From NCBI RefSeq assembly GCF_017591435.1, contig NC_059272.1:5681811-5745810 (forward strand): a stretch of 64,000 bases of DNA, in the 5' to 3' direction. Positions within the stretch are counted from its first letter, which is position 1; each line of letters begins with the position of its first letter. The translations under genes and the position numbers were made by a program. Shown piece by piece: positions 22,413 through 34,420 of this stretch. The notes under the pieces were generated by a model. That model was not told the origin of the DNA. It worked only from the letters and a program-made list of their open reading frames with translations, and made no database searches. The DNA is from Portunus trituberculatus. Its lineage: Eukaryota; Arthropoda; Malacostraca; Decapoda; Portunidae.

Positions 22413-22705
22413 AATTCACTGTTTGATCTGCTGCAGTCTCTGACGAGACAGCCAGACGTTACCCTACGGAACGAGCTCAGAGTTAATTATTTCCGATCTT
22501 CGGATAGGTCTGAGACCAGGCACACACCACACACCGGGACAACAAGGTCACAACTCCTCGATTTACATCCCGTACCTACTCACTGCTAGGTGAACAGGGG
22601 CTGCACGTGAAAGGAGACACACCCAAATATCTCCACCCGGCCGGGGAATCGAACCCCGGTCCTCTGGCTTGTGAAGCCAGTGCTCTAACCACTGAGCTAC
22701 CGGGT
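22413..22705 (-). mobile_element. tRNA-Val-like SINE, copy 3
   Basis: Near copy of the SINEs at 7048-7647, same orientation, with A and B boxes and the CAC anticodon-like loop. GT runs again lie on both sides (22387-22412, 22706-22724). It replaces the LINE D 5' UTR beyond gtcgtttggagtgt. Confidence 0.9.
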
Positions 22706-22771
22706 GTGTGTGTGTGTGTGTGTGTTTGAACAATGAGAGCGTGATTCATCATGCAGTGGCAGGAAAATTGC

Positions 22772-22990
22772 TCTTAGGCCGGGAGCACACAGCGACTCTG
22801 TGGCGCCACAAAGCCACAGTATCGTGTGGCGGGGTTTCCATTGTTTTCAAGCATTGCCGCGCACACTAGCGACTGTGGCTCTGTCGCTCATCCCCGCCAT
22901 AGGCGTGGTGTGGCTTTGTCGCTGGGCCCGCGCACACTAGCGACAGTGGTTGTTCCCGCCACTCGCCACTGTCAGTCAGTCAGAGTGGGC
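22772..22990 (+). mobile_element. One-ended Harbinger-like MITE remnant
   Basis: TTA followed by ggccgggagcacacagcgac, then GC-rich sequence with internal repeats of cgcacactagcgac. No opposite TIR was found nearby. Confidence 0.4.
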
Positions 22991-23474
22991 ACGTGCTTGG
23001 GTACACACCCCTTGCTCATTAATAATACTTATGGTAGCATGATGGGTACTCTATCTGGTCATCCTCAATTATCTCTGGTTCTTTGCTAAATAACAGATCT
23101 TGTCTTGGTTTCTCCTTTTCTGAATCTGAATTCCATAGCATATTCCATCGAATTATGATGAATTTCCTATTGCTCTTAAAATATAAAAATATTTTACATG
23201 CGAGCCTGCGAGTGAATTTGGTCTATTTTTCTACCCTACATCCTGTACTGGATTTGTATGGTGCATGAAGGCTAAATAAAATACATGGCAGCTCATCAGA
23301 CACCATCTTTTTAACAGGAATGAAGTGACTGTTAATATCAGCCCGAGACATCAATGCTTATGATGAAAACATAACAGTAGATTTTTTACAAGAATTATTC
23401 ACAGACTTGTTGATAATAATAATAATAAAAAAAAAAACATGAAAGTCTGAAAAATGCATGAATGAGACGAATTA
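22991..23474. other. No gene recognised
   Basis: AT-rich sequence upstream of ASPDH; nothing supportable. Confidence 0.5.
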
Positions 23475-23926
23475 GCTTGCAAATTAGTGTCTAAAATCTG
23501 GCCATAAAGCATTATAGCGCAATGTCACTAGCGTCACTAGCTGATGGCCACTAATACACCATTGTTTACTTCACTTAGATATGGACTTGGAGATCACATA
23601 ATGTTATGCCATGTTAACAAAGAAGAATACCTAAATGCATTGCTTGATTTTATCTTGCTTTTTTTATTCAAACGGTAAATTTCTTAGAAATTTGTTTATG
23701 GTCTTTTAACTAGTATCTTTTCTAAAAGAACTAGCATGCAAATTAGTTTTAGACACTGGCCATGAAGCAATATAGAGCAACGTGACTGGCTGATATCCAG
23801 TGCTACACCATTGTTTACTTCACTTATGCCATGTCAACAAAAAAATATTTTATCTTGTCTGTTTTTCAAATGTCAAATTTCTTAGAAATTTTTTCATGGT
23901 ATCTTAACTAGTATCTTCTCTAAAAG
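23475..23926. repeat. Imperfect tandem duplication, 259-bp period, upstream of ASPDH
   Basis: Unit 1 from 23475 (gcttgcaaattag) and unit 2 from 23734 (gcatgcaaattag). Both contain ctacaccattgtttacttca-like sequence (ctaatacacc in unit 1) and end tctaaaag. Unit 2 lacks about 60 bases. It ends about 135 bp before the ASPDH ATG, so it may carry promoter or 5' UTR sequence. Confidence 0.8.
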
Positions 23927-24060
23927 AAATATGTTCTCTAATCCTGAAGTGCATTATGATCACTTTATTATAGGTATTTTTTTACAAATCTGCTTTTAAT
24001 TAAATTGTTTTTATTCCAACTAGAAAATAACTATTTGTTTGTTACAGATATCACCCAGAA

Positions 24061-24103
24061 ATGGCTCCAAAAAGGATTGGCATCGTCGGATATGGACATC
24101 TGG
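24061..24103 (+). CDS. ASPDH: Aspartate dehydrogenase, coding exon 1
   Basis: Encodes MAPKRIGIVGYGHL plus the first base of Gly, then splice donor gtatgt at 24104. With exon 2 it gives the dinucleotide-binding motif GYGHLG (GxGxxG) of a Rossmann fold. ASPDH is NAD(P)-dependent L-aspartate dehydrogenase, yielding oxaloacetate and ammonia; it is cytosolic and found in animals. An AG acceptor-like sequence (gttacag) ends at 24047, so a non-coding 5' exon may exist upstream. Recognition rests on the exact join with 46505-46604 and on the family start RxGxVGYGxLG. Intron phase is 1. Confidence 0.8.
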
Positions 24104-25749
<1,646 letters not shown>

Positions 25750-25774
25750 CGTTAATGTACCATTATCGCTATTA

Positions 25775-25778
<4 letters not shown>

Positions 25779-25862
<84 letters not shown>
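25779..25862. repeat. (TA)n-(CA)n compound microsatellite
   Basis: Perfect TA to 25853, then short CA; it cuts into the gag fragment of LTR element 2. Confidence 0.95.
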
Positions 25863-25863
<1 letters not shown>

Positions 25864-25864
25864 A

Positions 25865-26491
25865 TGCTCTCAAAGGCGCGAAATGAGCCGTCAACATCAG
25901 ATTCATCAAAAGGGGGAACTAGAGGAGCAGCTATAGCAGGATTAAAGCTTGCCAATTTTTTCTTTAAATCTATTTCTTCCTCTCTAAACTTAGCGTCATT
26001 TCGTAGGGTTAACTCCTGAATTTCTAACTCTTTCTCCTGCCTTTTAAGTTGTAACTGAAATTCTCTCTTCTTTTTCTGCCTGTAGTTGCATTTGTTTTTC
26101 CTGTAGTTCTCTCTCTTCTCTTTCTCTTTTTTTTCTGCCTGTTGTTGCATTGTTTTTCTTGCATCCGGTATTCTAGTCTACGCTTCTCAATTTCCCACTG
26201 ACTTATCCTACTCTTATCCTATTCTTCCTGGGGACTGTGTATTATAGTCCTCGTAGAGGCTGCTGACATGGGAGTTAACTCTTCTATGGCATTTCCTAGC
26301 AACTGACCTTCTTGCACTAGATGTTCAACAACTACATTCTTAATGACCTCTTTAGTCATCTGAGACGTGATGGGAACATCAAAATGTTTAGCGATGGCTT
26401 TCCATTGGTCTTTTTTTATGTTAGCACCTTTAAGTTGGTCCAGAGAAGGGTCAGCACAAATATCTTCAACATTAAACTGAGCGGAAGCCAT
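25865..26491 (-). pseudogene. gag N-terminal fragment of LTR element 2
   Basis: The ATG at 26491 opens MASAQFNVEDICADPSLDQL and a small helical domain (KKDQWKAIAKHFDVPI). An in-frame TAG follows at about 26219, after IHSPQEE. The same frame continues as DKSRISQWEIEKRRLEY. After a shift in an A run, a Lys/Glu-rich helix leads to LVPPFDESDVDGSFRAFE, the usual entry into a SCAN-like capsid region of invertebrate Ty3/Gypsy gags. Truncated by the TA tract. Confidence 0.65.
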
Positions 26492-27190
26492 ATCAAATAG
26501 GTGATACAGAAGTAGATGTTAAGCAAACAACAACAATAAAATGATAAGTGAATTACTTAAGTGATGAACTTGGCAGAGGGATAATAAAGGCAACCTTGGA
26601 AGTTACCTAGATTATACTTAAATAAACACTTATGAGTACAATCACTAATGGAGGTAAACTAGAGAATTACGGCATTAAAAGGGATCCGGATTACTCTAGT
26701 TAGGAGACTTGAGAGGATGAGGAGTGAATTGTACTGGGACTTGTTATTGATAAGGAGGCGGATTAGTCTGAGGGACTAGTTAAAAGGGCCAATTATAACT
26801 AACGAGAAAAATGATCCGCGAAGTGAGGGGATTGAGGGTTCGCATGAACATATGATGATTCCAACACTTGGATAACACTTATTACACACCTGCCTATGTG
26901 CAAAAAATAGAGATAAGTGCTATCGGTGAACACGCCTTTCTACCTGGTTTCCTGCTCTACCACTGCTGTGATACCAATGAAAGTCACGAAGCACTTTTAA
27001 CCCAAAGGGAGCCACTTGATCGCACAAAGGTAAATTTAAACCACACGCAGAGTAAGTCACACACACAAAAAAAACAACAACAACAACAACACATCAAAGT
27101 CACAACACCACAGAAACACAAAAAAAATGATGTAATCACAGAAAAAAAGTCACTGGAAAAATGGAACATTGAATTAGGGTTATAAGGGTC

Positions 27191-27203
27191 TTGTCACGGT
27201 CGC
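27191..27203 (-). promoter_or_regulatory. Primer-binding-like site of LTR element 2
   Basis: Complement TGGCGACCGTGAC directly after an LTR-like end (aacaat). TGG start fits a tRNA 3' CCA; the tRNA identity is unresolved, though Arg tRNAs with similar ends are known. Confidence 0.5.
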
Positions 27204-27719
27204 CAATTGTTACGTTCACCGGTTAAATGGGTAAGATTGGCATCAGGGAGCCGGTGAACAATAACAATAAAAAAAAAAAAAACACTGCAGGTTCAACTGG
27301 TGAGGATATGCAAAGGAGGCACTTAAGAAGCTATTTAGTAACCCAATAACAAAACACACATGAAACTGACATACACATATAGATATAACACATAAATAAA
27401 TATAACCCTAAAGAACCCAACTTAACAATACTTAACATTAATACTAATCCTACATGGAGGCAATGTGGAAAAACGGGACGAGGAGAAGTGATACTTATGA
27501 GGTGTCGCAGTGGTGAAGTGCTGGGTGATGTGGATCCCACGGTATTCCAAGAGGCGGTGTGTTCATTGGTTGAGGCCTTGACCTCGACTGCCTTCCAAAA
27601 ATGAGGGAGTTCGCATAACACTTCCACTTGAGTCGAATGGGGCTGCGTGAATCCTACTTCTGGACAAGAGCGGGGCTTCATGAGAAGGTGACGTAAATAA
27701 TGCCAAACACTCCATAAAT

Positions 27720-28290
27720 AGAAAATGTCAAAACATTTTAAACTCAAACTCTCCTGGAGACTTTTGGCATCTTGCCAAAAACATCTCCAATAACTTTACT
27801 TCTTCATCTTTCCCTCCTTTATTTCATACTGATGGCACCACTGCCATCTCATCTGTTTCTAAAGCTGAACTCTTCTCTCAAACCTTTTGCTAACAACTCC
27901 ACCTTGAATGATTCTGGGTTTGTCCCTCCCTCTACTCTTCCGTCTGACTATTTCATGTTTTCAGTCAGAATTCTTTGTAATGATGTTTTCCGTGCCCTCC
28001 CTGGCCTAAACCCTCGAAAGGCTTATTTACCTGATGGGGTCCCTCCTATTGTTCTCAAAAACTGTGCCTGCCTGGCCAAACTCTTTCAACTATGTCTACC
28101 GACTTCTGCCTTTCCTTCCTGCTGGAAATTTACCTACATTCAGCCTTTTCCTAAAAGGGGTGACCGTTCTAATCACTCTAACTACCGTCCTATAGCTTTA
28201 ATCTCTTGCTTGTCTAAAGTTTTTGAATCTATCCTCAATAGGAAGATTCTTAAACATCTGTCACTTCACAATTATCTATCTGATTGCTAC
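27720..28290 (+). mobile_element. LINE B copy 4: internal fragment
   Basis: Reads WHLAKNISNNFTSSS-like codons, then VSKAELFSQTF, RKAYLPDGVPPIVLKNCA, IQPFPKRGDRSNHSNYRPI and KILKHLSLHN (27770-28285), the region just before and at the start of RT. No poly(A); cut at both ends inside the LTR of element 2. Confidence 0.75.
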
Positions 28291-28395
28291 CACGAAATAA
28301 TAAATTAAAAGGGGAAATAATGTGGTGCCCCTCACATGCCCCCCATTAAAAAAAAAAAAGTATTTGGAAACAAAACATTTACAAAAAAATTTTTT

Positions 28396-29555
28396 AAGGG
28401 CGGTAGTAGCCTACCACTCCTAAGAATCTCTGCAAGGCATGGCGACAGGTCGGTGCGGGGAACCACCTAATCGCTTCTACTTTGGCTTCAGGAGGGGTGA
28501 TGTAACCATGGCCCACTCGATAACCCAGGTATTGCACCTGAGCCTGTACAAACTCACACTTCTCCAAGTTGACTACTAATCCCGCTTCCTGGAGTCGTGC
28601 AAAGTCAGATGCTCAGCCCATGTCGTGTCATGGATGACTGACCGTCGTCAATGTACACGACGCAGTGAGTCAGGCCATCAGTGACTGGGTCCATAAGATG
28701 CTGGAATGTGGCCGGGGCATTACGCAGCCCATAGGGCATCACTTGGCACCGATAGACAGCGTCGTTGGCCACAAAACTTGCTATCTTCTTAGCCCGCTCG
28801 GTCAATGGAACCTGCCAGTACCCCTTGACAAGGTCCACTTTGGTAACGAATGTAGCGAACCCAATTCGGTCCACAGAGTCATCTACACGGGGCAAGGGAT
28901 AAGTGTCTACTTTGGTTAGAGCATTCACTCGCCTGAAGTCAATACAAAACCTGACCTTGCCGTCAGGCTTAGGCTGCAGAGTGATTGGGGAACTCCATTG
29001 ACCGTAAGTCCGAGTAATGAGCCCATGCTCAAGCATATACTCCAACTCCTCCACCAATTCTTGCTTCATAGGATTTACTCGGTATGGGGGCAGTTTGACA
29101 GGCTCTGAGTCCCCAACATCAATATCGTGTTCTATTAACTGAGTCCTGCCCGGAACACTGCTGAACACAGAAGAGTACTTCCTCAGTCGCCGAAGCAACT
29201 CATCTTGCTGATCCCCTTCTAACTGCTCAACCTTCTCCTTCAAGAGATGGAAGCTATTTCGTTCCCACTGCCCCGTAGGAACGACAGGTTCAGGCCCAAT
29301 AACTTCTGGTGCCTCTCCCTCCCGGCAGAAAAACAAAACTAGAGATGCCTCTTGCACGGCAGAACTAAAAGAGCCCTTCTGGCTAGTAGAACGAAAATAG
29401 GGCTTCAGCATGTTAACATGACACAGCTGAGCCCTCTTGCGCCGGTCAGGAGTGACCACCAGGTAGTCGAGGTCACCCACCTTCTTTTCTATAACATAGG
29501 GGCCACTATAGCGGGCAGCAAGCGGCTGGCCCTGAAGTGGTAACAACACAAGCAC
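28396..29555 (-). pseudogene. LTR element 1: integrase C-terminus (GPY/F-like) plus RT, truncated
   Basis: The open frame 29555-28605 starts in the integrase C-terminal module (RYSGPYVIEKKVGDLDYLVV, then HVNMLKPYF). It then continues without a stop into RT: LPPYRVNPMKQELVEELEYM, GLITRTYGQWSSPITL, KVRFCIDFRRVNALT, KVDLVKGYWQVPL, YGLRNAPATFQ and VVYIDD (catalytic box). After YIDD the frame is lost, and GYITPPEAKVEAI and FLGVVGYYRP appear in another frame to about 28400. The fusion in a single frame shows that the integrase precedes RT within one polyprotein. Confidence 0.85.
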
Positions 29556-29617
29556 TTCATCTCCAGGGGCAAAACTCTGATACTCGGCCCTGCAGTCATA
29601 ATACCCTTCATATTCTG

Positions 29618-30610
29618 CTAAGCCTTACACAGGTGGGTCTGCGCCACCTCTAATGCCTTGGCCAATCTTTCTCGACTGCTCATGAGGCTTTTAAGCAGTG
29701 AGACAGGGCGCTCAGGCGACGGCTGACACCAAGCCTCCCGAACTACGTCGAGCGGTCCACGCACTCGGTGTCCAAACACTAGTTGATTGGGTGAGAAACC
29801 CAGGGACTCAGTGGGCGCTTCTCTCACCGCAAATAAGACATAGGGGACACCCTCGTCCCAATCCTTATCTCTCTCCATGCAAAAGCTCTTGAGCATGGTC
29901 TTAAGGGTTTGATGATGTCTCTCCAGGGCTCCCTGAGACTGCGGATGATAAGCACTGGACACGATGTGCTTGATCCCCCACGCAGTCATTGTATCTTTAA
30001 ACAACTTTGAAGTAAAGTTGGTCCCCTGATCGGACTGCAGCTCGGCTGGCAATCCAAAGTGTGTAAAGAAATTCAACAAAGCCTTCAGCACCACCTTAGA
30101 GTGAGTGCTTCTCAGGGAATTGCTTCAGGGTACCGTGGTAACATCCATTATGGTCAACAAATACTTGTGACCAGCCCTGGTAGCAGGCAGAGGACCTACT
30201 ATATCAATCAAAACCCTCGTAAATGGAGGATCAACAGCAGGGATGGGGTGGAGTGGCGCCACAGGGGGTGTCTGATTAGGCTTGCCCACCAATTGACAAG
30301 TGTGGCAGCACTTAAGAATTGTGGCTACTTCTCCAGGCATGCTGGGCCACCAAAATTGCGACGCAGGCGAGCGACGGTCTTCGGATGCCCAGGTGTCCAG
30401 CCATGGGCCCCTCATGTGCCAACAGCACAAGTGCCTCACGCAGCTTATGCGGCACAACTACTTGCAGTAGTTCACCACCGTCACTCTCCTGCCATCTACG
30501 ACACAACACCCCTTGGTGCAAAACAAACTCCTTACTTCCCTCACCCACTCGAGCAAAGAAGGAGGCCAACGCCGGGTCCTCCTGCTGCTTACGAATGAGC
30601 TCTGCAGGCT
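29618..30610 (-). pseudogene. LTR element 1 integrase zinc and catalytic core, frameshifted
   Basis: The complement reads the HHCC zinc domain (LAHEGPMAGHLGIRR, then FWWPSMPGEVATILKCCHTC), the first core Asp (VLIDIVGPLPATRAGHKYLL), the second (SDQGTNF) and the Glu (QGALERHHQTLK). The last two have 35 residues between them, the DD35E arrangement of retroviral-type integrases. Frames break near 30390 and near 30110. It would insert the cDNA into host DNA. Confidence 0.85.
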
Positions 30611-30634
30611 CTAGCTGGGTAAGAGAAAGGGGGA

Positions 30635-31935
30635 CTATAGGGTCATGGGGTTGAGGCAACGCTGCAACCCTACGTCCCACACGGCATCGAGGACGGAGAG
30701 CTGGCCCAAGCTGCTCCGCTCCTGCCATGTGATCCGGTGAGTCCTCAGAAGGATCATCACCAGCCAGGCAGTCACCAGGCAAGGGAACAGCTCGCTCCCT
30801 GCCTCCACGATGCTCCACAGGGGGAGAAACTTCCAACTCCCCCGCAGAACTGGAAGTCTCCTCACCCTGGATGCCAACTTCCAACAAACTGCCTGACTTA
30901 TCATGCTGGGGCCTGTGCTGAACATCAGAACCCTCAGCCTCCACACCAGGAAGCAACTCAGCACGAGTGCTCCTCCGGAGTGCTCTGCAGAGTGAGGATA
31001 ACCATCAAACAACTCAGCTACACCCAACACTCCGTCCTCACTCTCAGCAACAACTCCCAAAGCCGAGTCCGGTGCATTAACAGGTGACTCCACGCCGTCA
31101 CCGTCAGCCTCTACACCTGAACTCAATGGTGAGCCCAACGCTGGCTCCACCACATCAGCACTGCTACTCCCATCTGGAGTCAATCCCACCTGGCTGCTAG
31201 CAGCCTCCTGGGTAGTAGTAACAGGCTCTCTCTCAGCCCAACTGGCCTGAGAGCGGGTAACAACATTTACAGAGTCCTGCACCACTTGCCCAGACTCCTC
31301 AGCAACCTCACCCTCATCGGAGGTTGGAATCCATACACGACCACCAGCCAAATCATTCCCAAGCAGGAAGTCCACTCCTGCGACTGGCAATTCGTCCGCC
31401 ACTGCTACCTGAGCCGTAGCAGTGACAAGGGGACATGACAGCGTCACCTCAGCCGTCACGAACTCCTCCACAGTGTTAAGTCCACGACACAACACTGCCT
31501 GGCTAGATGTCACCTTCTTTCCAGTGACATTACGGCACACTGACTGCTGTGCACCCGTATCACGCAGTACAGTGACGGGATACTTTGTGCCATCAATCTC
31601 AACAGTGCCTCCACACAGGAAAGGACGGCACCAGTCAAGCTCACTATTCTTAGTAAGTGCGGGCGTGGCAACAGGGGGAGGGACAGGTGGGCCAACCTGC
31701 TCTCCCTCTTCCAAAGACGACTCAGGCACACGCCGTGCCTTCTCAACTCTAAAGCCTGAAGGAGCAGTCAACTCATCATTACAAACTTTGTCTGGCCACA
31801 CCAGCAAGGCAACTGGTTTCTGTGAGGACTTGGGAGTTTCAGTTGTTACTAACTTTGGGCAATTGAACTTAAAATGCCCTTTTGCTCGGCAGTGATAGCA
31901 CGTGGATTGGTAATCATACTTGGGTGTTTTGGGGG
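30635..31935 (-). pseudogene. LTR element 1 zinc knuckle and aspartic protease region
   Basis: After the gag-region stop at 31940 the same frame continues TAPKTPKYDYQSTCYHC; a CCHC zinc knuckle (CYHCRAKGHFKFNC) lies at about 31895. The protease signature is VTVLRDTGAQQS (DTGA, about 31570), with a following ATAQVAVADELPVAG and DFLLGNDLAGG (about 31370). The remainder is acidic and Ser-rich linker, ending in a frame break near 30950. It shares a frame with gag. Confidence 0.8.
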
Positions 31936-31939
31936 CCGT

Positions 31940-33292
31940 CTATCCCGCCGCCCCATCCTTCGCAGAAGGAGGGGTGGGGGCCTGGGGCTTTCCCAAACCC
32001 ATCTTACTGCCAAATCCAGTGTATCGTCTAAAATGGCCTGAAGAGCCCGAGGAAGAACTGCCATCACTCCCTGGGCCTCCTCTAGGACCACCTTCCTTAC
32101 GATTCCAACTCCCAGGCTGCTGTACAGGACAGTGGGCCAACACATAATCATCAGCCCATGTAGCAGCCTCCTTCAAAGGCCTAAACCTCTTCTCCCTCAA
32201 CAGAGGTACCAACTCCTTATCAGCAATGTCAATAAATTGCTCCATAACTACTAACTCCTTCAGGGCCTCGAGAGTGTCAACACCCTTGCTTGCAATCCAC
32301 CTCTCAAACACTTGGTCCAATGAACGAGCACACTCGAGGTAGGAGTCACTAGCTTGCTTCCTCTTTCCTCTAAATTGCAAGCGATAGGCTTCTGGTCGCA
32401 GCTCATATGCCCGCAAGATGTCAGCCTTAAACTCCTCATAATCATCCAGATCATCAGCTGACATTTTGTCATAAACTTCCAAGGCTTTTCCCTTGAGCTT
32501 ATTCGCGACCAAGCCTACCCATCTCTCCCAAGACCAATTAAACTCCTTGGCCTTCCTCTCAAAACGAACAAACCATTCAGCCACTTTAGCTTCATCAAAC
32601 TCAGGAACTAGCTGGAGACTTTGAACTAAAATACGCTCTACACTCTGTTCTCCTCCTCCTCCTGTACCTTCAATAACTCCAGGCGTACTTACAGCATGGC
32701 GAGTTCTCTCCCACTCCAACTCTCTATCTTTATCTGTCTTTTCCCTCTCCAGCTCCAATCTCATCATTTCCATCTCTCTAGCCTCCTTCTTTGCTGCTAG
32801 TCTCTGAATGTCTCGTCTCTCCTCAGCAGCTAGTCTGTTTGACTCTCGCCTCTCTTCAGCAGCTAATCTCTTTAACTCTCGCCTCTCTTCTGCTTCTATC
32901 TCCATTTTCCTTATTTTCAGCTTCAATCTCAGTTCCTCCAGTCTGGCAGCTGACTGGACACTATCAGCAATACTGCTCGCTGGATTAGATCGTCGGGAGC
33001 CTCCCCTGCTTCCGATACTTCTGCCAGGGCTAATACGTCCCATATCACCTTCACCGGGACCGCCATGTCCGTCATCATGAGACGTAAGTGCGTCCCCACT
33101 CACCCCACGCGCGGCCAAGGACTCATCATACCAACGTGGTGAGTCACCGCCAGCCTCTTGCCGGCTCACACCCGCACGCGCACCCTCATCATCTTCTTGT
33201 GAGGTGGTATGACGCTCTACAGGATCCCCAACACTATATTTCGCAGCAGTCGCACCACTCAGGTTCTTTCTGCTGAAAGTGTGCAAGCTCAT
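31940..33292 (-). pseudogene. LTR element 1 gag (coiled coil and SCAN-like capsid), 450 aa to an in-frame TAG
   Basis: Starts MSLHTFSRKNLSG. There are Gly/Ser/Asp-rich segments to about residue 110, then a coiled coil with repeated ERRELKRLAAE-type units (about 118-200). A capsid-like region follows (LVPEFDEAKVAEWFVRFE, GKALEVYDKM, YELRPEAYRLQFRGKRKQ, then EFVV-like helices ending AATWADDYVLAH). This matches SCAN-like gags of some animal Ty3/Gypsy elements. The stop TAG separates it from the zinc knuckle, which normally belongs to gag, so it is likely a nonsense mutation, though readthrough cannot be excluded. Confidence 0.78.
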
Positions 33293-33474
33293 ACCAGACT
33301 GCCGTCCTCCACGGCGTCACAACAGCCCAGCGAGGCGACGAGACACTCTGCTATCACTCGTGCCTAATGAGGATTTGGTAATGACGCCAGCATGTACCAA
33401 TCCTTCCTGAGCCTTGCACACCCAGCCCCTAGTAGTAGACAAATAATACTACAGAAATAGTGGTCGCCAGCAGT

Positions 33475-33910
33475 GTATAACTTCCCCCACTGCTAGGGAA
33501 TCTTAGCAACTCCTTCTCCTCCTGACAGCAAACCAAGTAGAAATTATAGATAGTGTATAAGTTATGTGTTACGGGCGAAGCCTTAATACTCCGCAGAGAA
33601 ACCGCCCACAAGGACAATTCCACCCACTTCTCTACGGGAGTTTTAATGCCCCTCCACACGTCTTGTACCCAGGCTGTAAGTGCCCACAGACTGGGACAAG
33701 ATGCGTGGTGTATATTACTATATTATTAAATGCAACAGCAGCTTGTCAGCACCTGTCAAGACTAATTCCACGTGCCTACGGCTTACTACACGACACGATG
33801 CGTATTCCACATCCGGTGGTATACACAAGCCCAGCTACCAAATCCGGGTGACAACCAGCCACGCAGGGAGTCAAGATACTTGTAGCTAACAGGTCGTGCA
33901 GACGTTGACT
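33475..33910 (-). repeat. LTR element 1: 5' LTR (approximate)
   Basis: Upstream of gag on the complement, from about tgttagctac (33895) to ttatacactgc (33475), followed by TGGCGACCACT, a primer-binding-like site with the same first eight bases as LTR element 2. A second, inverted copy lies at 33985-34226 plus 37308-37485. Limits are inferred. Confidence 0.5.
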
Positions 33911-34420
33911 ATAGTGGCCTTAGCCACACACACGTGTTGTCTGGTGGGAAGCTTCATGCTGTCTCCTAGTCGGCGTGCAGTCATCGTCTGTACGACCTGT
34001 TAGCTACGCGTATCTTGACTCCCTGCGTGGCTGGTTGTCACCCGGAGTTGGTAGCTGGGCTTGTGTATATCACCGGATGTGGAATACGCATCGTGCCTTG
34101 TAGTATGCCGTAGGCACGGGGAGTCAGTTTTGACAGGTGCTGGCAAGCATCTGTTGCATTAAATAATATAGTAATATACACCACACGTCTTGTCCCAGTC
34201 TGTGGGCACTTACAGCCTGAGTGTAAAGCGGGGTACACACTATCAAACATGCTTGTCCAGCGTGTTCGTTCAAGCATCGCCACAGAATGAAACGGATGTT
34301 TGATCAAACGTCAGTATGCCTGCCGACAACGTCCTCTCAACATGAACGAGAAGAAAGCGTGCATCGCTATACTTTTAGCTATAGTCACTGAAACACCTGT
34401 GAAACGAAAGGAGAGTATGG

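Larger units (their letters stand above)
25863..28350 (-). mobile_element. LTR element 2 (Ty3/Gypsy type): LTR, PBS, leader and gag start, antisense
   Basis: On the complement: a probable LTR (about 28350-27207, split by LINE B copy 4), ending cgtaaca; a primer-binding-like TGGCGACCGTGAC at about 27203-27191; a leader of about 700 nt; then gag from 26491. A G-run (ggggggca) just before 28350 could be a polypurine tract. The element is truncated at the TA tract near 25863. LTR limits are approximate. Confidence 0.6.
28396..33910 (-). mobile_element. LTR element 1: Gmr1-like Ty3/Gypsy with integrase before RT, antisense
   Basis: On the complement, in order: LTR and leader (about 33910-33300), gag (33292-31940), zinc knuckle (about 31890), aspartic protease (about 31600), integrase (about 30570-29440), RT (about 29250-28400). 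The 3' end (RNase H and 3' LTR) is missing. Integrase upstream of RT is the reverse of the usual Ty3/Gypsy order and matches the Gmr1-like group. Multiple frame breaks make it inactive. Confidence 0.82.

Noticed and set aside
26868..27185. 105-codon + strand frame in the LTR element 2 leader
   Set aside because: Low-complexity Gln/His/Lys sequence from A/C-rich leader; antisense to the element and not conserved with anything recognised.
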